Under the pieces are notes generated by a model. The model worked only from the letters and a program-made list of their open reading frames with translations, did no database searches and was not told the origin of the DNA. DNA of 40,112 bases from Chrysophaeum taylorii (taxonomy: Eukaryota; Sar; Pelagophyceae; Pelagomonadales; Pelagomonadaceae). The stretch is from the NCBI GenBank assembly GCA_029834535.1, contig JAQMWT010000293.1, positions 1 through 40,112 on the forward strand. Reading direction: 5' to 3'. Below, one piece after another: positions 32,601-40,112 of this stretch; the first letter of the stretch is position 1; each line of letters opens with the position of its first letter. Made by a program: the position numbers and the translations under genes.

Positions 32601-35600
32601 TCGCCTACTTCCCGTTCGAGGACGGTCTCGCCGTCGACTACACTGGCAACGGCCAGACTTGCGTGGTCCGAGGTGCGACAGAAACGACCGATCGGCTCGG
32701 CGACTCCGCCGGCGCGCTTCTCTTCAACGGCTCGAGCAACGTGTTCTGCGACGACGCCGCGATCGGCGGGGCCGAACCTCGGACGTATTGCGCTTGGGCT
32801 CGCGCGGACGACTCCTCGGACGACGAGCCATGGTACGCGCTCTTCCATACTGGAGACGAAGTTGCTGGAGGCGCCGATACGTGCTCGAGGTTCGAGCTGC
32901 AGTTCAGCGACGACGATGGAAGCTTATCTTGGGTTGGCAGTGGAGCTTCCAGCTGTGACGAGCAATTCTCAGGGCCTTCGGAGAGAGTGTCGAATCCCAG
33001 CGACTGGCATTTCCTGTGCGTGCGCTTCGACGGGGTTGACGTGTCTATCCACGCCGACGGCGACTTGCTGGTGACGTACACGCCCCCGAAGATGTCGCGA
33101 CGGGCTCCGACCTTGACTTCATCATCGGGCACGTCGAGGACGTGCCAAGCAGCGACGCGCTGGGATGGGTTGGTGCGATCGACGACGTCATGATCTTTGA
33201 CACGGCGCTCTCGACAGCAGAAATCGACGAGCTCTACAAGCTGACCGAGTCGGATCGCTTCAGTGCCAGGCTCGCTAAATGCAGACCAAGTCCGGCGCCG
33301 ACCTCGGTGCCGTCACCAAAGCCGACGGGTGATCCCTCGAGCAGTCCTACGTTCGTTCCTACGCGAGTGCCATCGCCAGCACCGAGCTCTGTGCCATCAT
33401 TTTCGCCAACGACGTTTTGCATCGATCTCGGTGGCTTGGTCGCCTACTTCCCGTTCGAGGACGGTCTCGCCGTCGACTACACTGGCAACGGCCAGACTTG
33501 CGTGGTCCGAGGTGCGACAGAAACGACCGATCGGCTCGGCGACTCCGCCGGCGCGCTTCTCTTCAACGGCTCGAGCAACGTGTTCTGCGACGACGCCGCG
33601 ATCGGCGGGGCCGAACCTCGGACGTATTGCGCTTGGGCTCGCGCGGACGACTCCTCGGACGACGAGCCATGGTACGCGCTCTTCCATACTGGAGACGAAG
33701 TTGCTGGAGGCGCCGATACGTGCTCGAGGTTCGAGGTGCAGTTCAGCGACGACGATGGAAGCTTATCTTGGGTTGGCAGTGGAGCTTCCAGCTGTGACGA
33801 GCAATTCTCAGGGCCTTCGGAGCGAGTGTCGAATCCCAGCGACTGGCATTTCCTGTGCGTGCGCTTCGACGGGGTTGACGTGTCTATCCATGCCGACGGC
33901 GACTTGCTGGTGACGTACACGCCCCCGGAAGATGTCGCGACGGGCTCCGACCTTGACTTCATCATTGGGCACGTCGAGGACGTACCTAGCACCGACGCGC
34001 TGGGATGGGTTGGTGCGATCGACGACGTCATGATCTTTGACACGGCGCTCTCGACAGCAGAAATCGACGAGCTCTACAAGCTGACCGAGTCGGATCGCTT
34101 CAGTGCCAGGCTCGCTAAATGCAGACCAAGTCCGGCGCCGACCTCGGTGCCGTCACCAAAGCCAACCTCCGTGCCATCACCAATCCCGACGGGTGATCCC
34201 TCGAGCAGTCCTACGTTCGTTCCTACGCGAGTGCCATCGCCAGCACCGAGCTCTGTGCCATCATTTTCGCCAACGACGTTTTGCATCGATCTCGGTGGCT
34301 TGGTCGCCTACTTCCCGTTCGAGGACGGTCTCGCCGTCGACTACACTGGCAACGGCCAGACTTGCGTGGTCCGAGGTGCGACAGAAACGACCGATCGGCT
34401 CGGCGACTCCGCCGGCGCGCTTCTCTTCAACGGCTCGAGCAACGTGTTCTGCGACGACGCCGCGATCGGCGGGGCCGAACCTCGGACGTATTGCGCTTGG
34501 GCTCGCGCGGACGACTCCTCGGACGACGAGCCATGGTACGCGCTCTTCCATACTGGAGACGAAGTTGCTGGAGGCGCCGATACGTGCTCGAGGTTCGAGC
34601 TGCAGTTCAGCGACGACGATGGAAGCTTATCTTGGGTTGGCAGTGGAGCTTCCAGCTGTGACGAGCAATTCTCAGGGCCTTCGGAGCGAGTGTCGAATCC
34701 CAGCGACTGGCATTTCCTGTGCGTGCGCTTCGACGGGGTTGACGTGTCTATCCATGCCGACGGCGACTTGCTGGTGACGTACACGCCCCCGGAAGATGTC
34801 GCGACGGGCTCCGACCTTGACTTCATCATTGGGCACGTCGAGGACGTACCTAGCACCGACGCGCTGGGATGGGTTGGTGCGATCGACGACGTCATGATCT
34901 TTGACACGGCGCTCTCGACAGCAGAAATCGACGAGCTCTACAAGCTGACCGAGTCGGATCGCTTCAGTGCCAGGCTCGCTAAATGCAGACCAAGTCCGGC
35001 GCCGACCTCGGTGCCGTCACCAAAGCCAACCTCCGTGCCATCACCAATTCCGACGGGTGATCCCTCGAGCAGCCCTACGTTCGTTCCTACGCGAGTGCCA
35101 TCGCCAGCACCGAGCTCTGTGCCATCATTTTCGCCAACGACGTTTTGCATCGATCTCGGTGGGTTGGTCGCCTACTTCCCGTTCGAGGGCGGTCTCGCCG
35201 TCGACTACACTGGCAACGGCCAGACTTGCGTGGTCCGAGGTGCGACAGAAACGACCGATCGGCTCGGCGACTCCGCCGGCGCGCTTCTCTTCAACGGCTC
35301 GAGCAACGTGTTCTGCGACGACGCCGCGATCGGCGGGGCAGAACCTCGGACGTATTGTGCTTGGGCTCGCGCGGACGACTCCTCGGACGACGAGCCATGG
35401 TACGCGCTCTTCCATACTGGAGACAAAGTTGCTGGAGGCAACGATACGTGCTCGAGGTTCGAGCTGCAGTTCAGCGACGACGATGGAAGCTTATCTTGGG
35501 TTGGCAGTGGAGCTTCCAGCTGTGACGAGCAATTCTCAGGGCCTTCGGAGAGAGTGTCGAATCCCAGCGACTGGCATTTCCTGTGCGTGCGCTTCGACGG

Positions 35601-38600
35601 GGTTGACGTGTCTATCCATGCCGACGGCGACTTGCTGGTGACGTACACCCCCCCGGAAGATGTCGCGACGGGCTCCGACCTTGACTTCATCATCGGGCAC
35701 GTCGAGGACGTGCCAAGCAGCGACGCGCTGGGATGGGTTGGTGCGATCGACGACGTCATGATCTTTGACACGGCGCTCTCGACACCAGAAATCGACGAGC
35801 TCTACAAGCTGATCGAGTCGGATCGCTTCAGTGCCAGGCTCGCTAAATGCAGACCAAGTCCGGCGCCGACCTCGGTGCCGTCACCAAAGCCGACGGGTGA
35901 TCCCTCGAGCAGTCCTACGTTCGTTCCTACGCGAGTGCCATCGCCAGCACCGAGCTCTGTGCCATCATTTTCGCCAACGACGTTTTGCATCGATCTCGGT
36001 GGCTTGGTCGCCTACTTCCCGTTCGAGGACGGTCTCGCCGTCGACTACACTGGCAACGGCCAGACTTGCGTGGTCCGAGGTGCGACAGAAACGACCGATC
36101 GGATAGGCGACTCCGCCGGCGCGCTTCTCTTCAACGGCTCGAGCAACGTGTTCTGCGACGACGCCGCGATCGGCGGGGCCGAACCTCGGACGTATTGCGC
36201 TTGGGCTCGCGCGGACGACTCCTCGGACGACGAGCCATGGTACGCGCTCTTCCATACTGGAGACGAAGTTGCTGGAGGCGCCGATACGTGCTCGAGGTTC
36301 GAGCTGCAGTTCAGCGACGACGATGGAAGCTTATCTTGGGTTGGCAGTGGAGCTTCCAGCTGTGACGAGCAATTCTCAGGGCCTTCGGAGAGAGTGTCGA
36401 ATCCCAGCGACTGGCATTTCCTGTGCGTGCGCTTCGACGGGGTTGACGTGTCTATCCACGCCGACGGCGACTTGCTGGTGACGTACACGCCTTCGGAAGA
36501 TGTCGCGACGGGCTCCGACCTTGACTTCATCATCGGGCACGTCGAGGACGTGCCAAGCAGCGACGCGCTGGGATGGGTTGGTGCGATCGACGACGTCATG
36601 ATCTTTGACACGGCGCTCTCGACACCAGAAATCGACGAGCTCTACAAGCTGATCGAGTCGGATCGCTTCAGTGCCAGGCTCGCGAAATGCAGGCCAAGTC
36701 CGGCGCCGACCTCGGTGCCATCACCGATGCCTACTAGTGGTCCTGTCAGCGCGCCGACTGCACAGCCAACAAGCACCCCTTTGGCCGGCCCTACAAGTGC
36801 ACCATCGCAAGGACCGCTTGCGGCACCGACAGCCGTGCCAAGCTCGGCGCCAGTGCCCGAACCGACTGTCAGTCCCTCGGGTTGCCTGTAAGCGCGCCGA
36901 CGCCACAGCCAACGAGCACTTCCTTACAAGTGCACCATCGCAAGGACGCTTGCGGCACCGACAGCCGTGCCAAGCTCGGCGCCAGTGCCCGAACCGACTG
37001 TCAGTCCCTCTGGTTTGCCTGTAAGCGCGCCGACGCCGCAGCCAACGAGCACTCCTTTCGCCGGCCCTACAGCCGTGCCAAGCTCGGCGCCAGTGCCCGA
37101 TCCGACTGTCAGTCCCTCTGGTTTGCCTGTAAGCGCGCCGACGCCGCAGCCAACGAGCGTCCCTCTTGCCGGCCCTACAGCCGTGCCAAGCTCGGCGCCA
37201 GTGCCCGAACCGACTGTCAGTCCCTCTGGTTTGCCTGTAAGCGCGCCGACGCCGCAGCCAACGAGCGTCCCTCTTGCCGGCCCTACAGCCGTGCCAAGCT
37301 CGGCGCCAGTGCCCGAACCGACTGTCAGTCCCTCTGGTTTGCCTGTAAGCGCGCCGACGCCGCAGCCAACGAGCGTCCTTTGCCGGCCCTACAGCCGTGC
37401 CAAGCTCGGCGCCAGTGCCCGAACCGACTGTCAGTCCCTCTGGTTTGCCTGTAAGCGCGCCGACGCCGCAGCCAACGAGCGTCCCTTTTGCCGGCCCTAC
37501 AGCCGTGCCAAGCTCGGCGCCAGTGCCAACCGACTGTCAGTCCCTCTGGTTTGCCTGTAAGCGCGCCGACGCCGCAGCCAACGAGCACTCCTTTGGCCGG
37601 CCCTACAGCCGTTGCCAACAGCCGTGCCAAGCTCGGCGCCAGTGCCAGAACCGACTGTCAGTCCCTCTGGTTTGCCTGTCACCGCGCCGACGCCGCAGCC
37701 AACGCGCGGTCCTCTCGCCGGCCCTACAGCCGTGCCAAGCTCGGCGCCAGTGCCAGAACCGACTGTCAGTCCCTCTGGTTTGCCTGTCAGCGCGCCGACG
37801 CCACAGCCAACGAGCAGTCCTTTGGCCGCCCCTACAGCCGTGCCAAGCTCGGCGCCAGTGCCCGAACCGACTGTCAGTCCCTCTGGTTTGCCTGTAAGCG
37901 CGCCGACGCCGCAGCCAACGAGCAGTCCTTTGGCCGGCCCTACAAGTGCACCATCGCACCGCTCGGCAGCCGTGCCAAGCTCGGCGCCAGTGCCAGAACC
38001 GACTGTCAGTCCCTCTGTTTTGCCTGTCAGCGCGCCGACGCCACAGCCAACGAGCACCCTTGGCCGGCCCTACAAGTTGGACCGGCGACACCGACAGCCG
38101 TGCCAAGCTCGGCGCCAGTGCCCGAACCGACTGTCAGTCCCTCTGGTTTGCCTGTCAGCGCGCCGACGCCACAGCCAACGAGCACCCCTCTTGGCCGGCC
38201 CTACAAGTGCACCATACCGAGGACCGCTCGCAACACCGAGTGCCGCGCCAAGCTTGTCGGCTCCGACCCTCGATGGAGTGTGCCCGCCGAATGCGACGAC
38301 TTACGCCGCGAGGAACGATGTACACCAAGCTGGCCGGCCCTACAGCCGTGCCATCACTCGGGACGACGCAGACATCCGACTGTCAGTCCCTCAGGTTTGC
38401 CTGTCAGCGCGCCGACGCCGCAGCCAACGAGCACTCCTTTCGCCGGCCCTACAGCCGTGCCAAGCTCGGCGCCAGTGCCAGATCCGACTGTCAGTCCCTC
38501 TGGTTTGCCTGTAAGCGCGCCAACGCCGCAGCCAACGAGCGTCCCTCTTGCCGGCCCTACAGCCGTGCCAAGCTCGGCGCCAGTGCCCGACACTTGGAAC

Positions 38601-40112
38601 CTGTGGTTTGGGGTCAGAACGCGCCGACGCCACAGCCAACGAGCACCCCCTTGGCCGGCCCTACAAGTGCACCATCGCAAGGACCGCTCGCGACACCGAC
38701 CGCCGTGCCAAGCTCGGCGCCAGTGCCAGAACCGACTGTCAGTCCCTCTGGTTTGCCTGTGAGCGCGCCGACGCCGCAGCCAACGAGCACCCCCTTGGCC
38801 GGCCCTACAAGTGCACCATCGCAAGGACCGCTCGCCGCACCGACCGCCGTGCCAAGCTCGGCGCCAGTGCCAGAACCGACTGTCAGTCCCTCTGGTTTGC
38901 CTGTCAGCGCGCCGACGCCACAGCCAACGAGCACCCCCTTGGCCGGCCCTACAAGTGCACCATCTCAAGGACCGCTCGCGGCACCGACCGCCGTGCCAAG
39001 CTCGGCGCCAGCACCAGAACCCACTGTCAGTCCCTCTGGTTTGCCTGTGAGCGCGCCGACGCCGCAGCCAACGAGCACCCCCTTGGCCGGCCCTACAAGT
39101 GCACCATCGCAAGGACCGCTCGCGACACCGACCGCCGTGCCAAGCTCGGCGCCAGTGCCAGAACCCACTGTCAGTCCCTCTGGTTTGCCTGTGAGCGCGC
39201 CGACGCCGCAGCCAACGAGCACCCCCTTGGCCGGCCCTACAAGTGCACCATCGCAAGGACCGCTCGCAACACCGACGCCGTGCCAAGCTCGGCGCCAGCA
39301 CCAGAACCCACTGTCAGTCCCTCTGGTTGCCTGTGAGCGCGCCGACGCCACAGCCAACGAGCACCCCTTGGCCGGCCTACAAGTGCACCATCGCAAGGAC
39401 CGCTCGCGACACCGACCGCCGTGCCAAGCTCGCGCCAGTGCCAGAACCGACTGTCAGTCCCTCTGGTTTGCCTGTGAGCGCGCCGACGCCACAGCCAACG
39501 AGCACCCCCTTGGCCGGCCCTACAAGTGCACCATCGCAAGGACCGCTCGCAACACCGACCGCCGCGCCAAGCTTGTCGGCTCCGACCACTCTCGATGGAG
39601 TGTGCCCGCCGAATGGCACGACTTATGCTTGCGAGGAGAACGATGTGTACAGCAAGCTGATCACCAAATTTCGTCAGTACACGCTCATCACGCGGGACGA
39701 CGCAGACATCGCGGCGAAGACTATCTACGGACCCATCGTCATCGGTGGTAACCTGACGCGAAAGGATGATGACGCCAGTATCGAGGTTGCATCGAATTTT
39801 CGAGACCGAGGACCGAGCTACGTGAACGACGGGACTCCCGCTCGATAACGTGCGGTTTCAGAGCGGCGTGAATACGTCCTTTCTCCCGGGTTGGTTCAAA
39901 AGCTGGGAAGATATAGAGGCGCTCGCGCTCTCGATCGAACCATCCGAGAACGTGTACGTGGTCACGCAACAGGCGGGCGACACTTGGAACCTGTTCGACT
40001 TTGGGGATCAGAACTCTCAGGGCGCGAACAACGGTAAAACGCTGGTCGTTTTCCTCGGAACCGCGGACGTTCTCCTTACCGACGGCGGAGGTCGACAGTT
40101 TGGACCATCCGT
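23604..40112 (+). CDS. Gene B: giant modular surface protein (signal peptide, 2 GDGWNG, 10 LamG, two Pro/Thr stalks, choice-of-anchor-A; 3' partial)
   Basis: Proposed start ATG 23604, giving 'MVWIFIIAALLNNVAG', a good secretion signal. A 41-nt intron (23650-23690) joins it to the main frame; without splicing the first in-frame Met is 23678 and no signal peptide exists. Order: two Cys-rich domains with 'FDTSGDGWNGACFT' (23700-24080, 24351-24730), LamG units 1-3 (24884-27340), a stalk of 204-bp repeats (27508-30443) and irregular Pro/Thr sequence (to 30890), LamG units 4-10 (30896-36710), a 108/144-bp stalk (36715-39590) and the beginning of the choice-of-anchor-A domain at the edge. More than 5,000 codons are in view. 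By analogy with gene A, a polytopic membrane end should follow. Breaks: one G lost at 33087, one T lost at 36884, many small indels to 39440, one G gained near 39830. Most look like consensus errors, since the frame is otherwise open for 9.5 kb. Confidence 0.8.
23650..23690 (+). other. Candidate 41-nt GT-AG intron in gene B
   Basis: The donor GTGAGT at 23650 fits the eukaryotic consensus and the acceptor is CACGCAG ending at 23690. Exon 1 is 46 nt (phase 1). Removing 41 nt moves the reading frame from the hydrophobic N-terminus into the long main frame. A second GTGAGT at 23674 would leave a 17-nt intron and is less likely. Support is the frame and signal-peptide logic only; there is no transcript evidence here. 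Confidence 0.55.
23700..24854 (+). repeat. Duplicated Cys-rich 'GDGWNG' domain in gene B
   Basis: Segments 23700-24203 and 24351-24854 are near identical at an offset of 651 bp. They are separated by about 147 bp of extra Pro/Thr linker. Each encodes 'SYAYVDEFCATTSSNAST', 'MFDTSGDGWNGACFT', 'GSYVLTVTAGDNPSEISWQL' and eight cysteines. Asp-x-x-GDGWNG followed by a late 'E-(V/I)-SW' is a motif I associate with a small beta-rich extracellular module repeated in algal and bacterial secreted proteins; its ligand is unknown to me. Confidence 0.85.
24884..27340 (+). repeat. LamG coding array 1 of gene B, three units
   Basis: Units begin at 24884, 25748 and 26612, exactly 864 bp apart. They have linkers of the long form with 'SPIPTGDPSSSPTFGPT' and no frame breaks. 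Unit 2 carries the same variant block as unit 4 of gene A ('HSGDEVAGGNDTC', 'GAFSCDKQ', 'ERVPNP'). Confidence 0.92.
27508..30443 (+). repeat. 204-bp coding minisatellite, about 14 copies (gene B stalk)
   Basis: The marker encoding 'TSLPTSTPSS' recurs at 27721, 27925, 28129, 28333, 28537, 28741, 28945, 29149, 29353, 29557, 29761, 29965, 30169 and 30373, always 204 bp apart (68 codons). The unit includes 'PSSGPTSAPSSGPSAAPTAS' and 'PSSMPSGAPS'. Units differ only at a few sites (SSGPS or AGPS; VPLPAP, EPLPAP or VPSPAP). The protein is an extended Pro/Ser/Thr/Ala stalk, very likely O-glycosylated. It is followed to 30890 by irregular, older-looking Pro/Thr sequence. Confidence 0.95.
30896..36710 (+). 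repeat. LamG coding array 2 of gene B, seven units
   Basis: Units begin at 30896, 31736, 32576, 33415, 34279, 35143 and 35983. The spacings are 840, 840, 839 (one G lost at 33087), 864, 864 and 840 bp. The 24-bp step is one copy of the octapeptide linker 'TSVPSPxP'. Units 5-10 share 'QFSGPSERV' where all other units have 'QFSEPSERV', and their linkers read 'TFVPT' rather than 'TFGPT', showing homogenisation within the array. Units 9 and 10 share the rarer 'LSTPEIDELYKLIES'. Confidence 0.92.
36715..39590 (+). repeat. Pro/Thr stalk of gene B (108/144-bp repeats), indel-rich
   Basis: Homologous to the gene A stalk at 4245-6995. It starts with a 144-type unit (36783), then irregular 108-type units. 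It ends with six 144-type units (38651 to 39371) and a partial one at 39512, whose order of variants is the same as the six in gene A. From 36884 to about 38640, and again at 39275-39435, nearly every unit has small deletions or insertions that change frame. Examples are a lost T at 36884, lost bases near 36920, 37378 and 37528, and a partial duplication near 37612-37622. A coding stalk could not tolerate this, so I take it as faulty consensus, although a pseudogene cannot be excluded. Confidence 0.8.
38228..38625 (+). other. Out-of-place choice-of-anchor-A fragments inside the stalk
   Basis: Within the Pro/Thr repeats lie eroded pieces of the downstream domain: 38231-38330 matches 39550-39660, 38352-38377 matches 39686-39711, and 38590-38622 matches about 39979-40015. 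The pieces are in the correct order at offsets of 1319, 1334 and 1389 bp, with small gaps, and are interleaved with repeat sequence. This looks like a second sequence, with the stalk about 1.3 kb shorter, merged into the consensus. Confidence 0.7.
39585..40112 (+). other. Start of the choice-of-anchor-A-like domain (gene B, cut by the window edge)
   Basis: Apart from one inserted G near 39830 (GACGGGACTCCC against GACGGACTCCC at 7245-7255), I see no difference from gene A 7000-7530. The insertion shifts the frame and would end the protein at 39846-39848. Given the identity elsewhere, a sequencing error or a very recent mutation is likely. Confidence 0.75.

Overview
This is eukaryotic nuclear DNA, most likely from a unicellular alga or related protist. 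Long Pro/Thr/Ser 'PTxxPS' linkers of the kind common in stramenopile secreted proteins are the main hint. The superfamilies of the transposable elements (Copia, hAT-like, PIF/Harbinger-like) and a candidate very short GT-AG intron also point to a eukaryote. I cannot name the species. There are no operons and I see no tRNA or rRNA genes.

Layout. (1) 1-8900, + strand: the 3' part of a giant gene ('gene A'). It holds five tandem LamG-like jelly-roll units (about 855 bp each), a Pro/Thr stalk built of 108-bp and 144-bp coding repeats, a choice-of-anchor-A-like domain, about six membrane segments and an acidic tail. (2) 8901-23603: about 14.7 kb of intergenic, transposon-rich DNA. It contains a 188-bp tandem repeat, broken coding remnants, a pair of 160-bp inverted arms, a decayed minus-strand Copia RNase H, PIF/Harbinger-like fragments, a 1.26-kb hAT-like terminal-inverted-repeat element and a fairly complete but frame-broken plus-strand Copia retrotransposon (17719-23050). 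(3) 23604-40112, + strand: a second giant gene of the same family ('gene B'), open at the right edge. It encodes a probable signal peptide interrupted by a 41-nt intron, two 'GDGWNG' domains, three LamG units, a stalk of fourteen 204-bp repeats, seven more LamG units, a 108/144-bp stalk like that of gene A, and the start of the same choice-of-anchor-A domain.

Inferred biology: genes A and B encode modular cell-surface proteins. Repeated extracellular lectin-like domains sit on extended, probably O-glycosylated stalks attached to a polytopic membrane anchor. A role in adhesion, cell-covering assembly or recognition is plausible but not shown by sequence alone. Almost all length variation lies in coding tandem repeats that are multiples of three, so unequal crossing over and gene conversion could change domain and stalk number without breaking the frame.

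Data quality: several frame breaks are one-base losses or gains, often in homopolymers (6491, 33087, 39830). Two stretches (1-2000 and 36880-39440) are dense with small indels. Inside the second lie out-of-place fragments of the downstream anchor domain. I read these as consensus or assembly problems in repeats, probably involving an allele or paralogue with a stalk about 1.3 kb shorter, rather than as biology. The ends of genes A and B are almost identical at an offset of about 32.58 kb. This means either a very recent tandem duplication or joined haplotypes.
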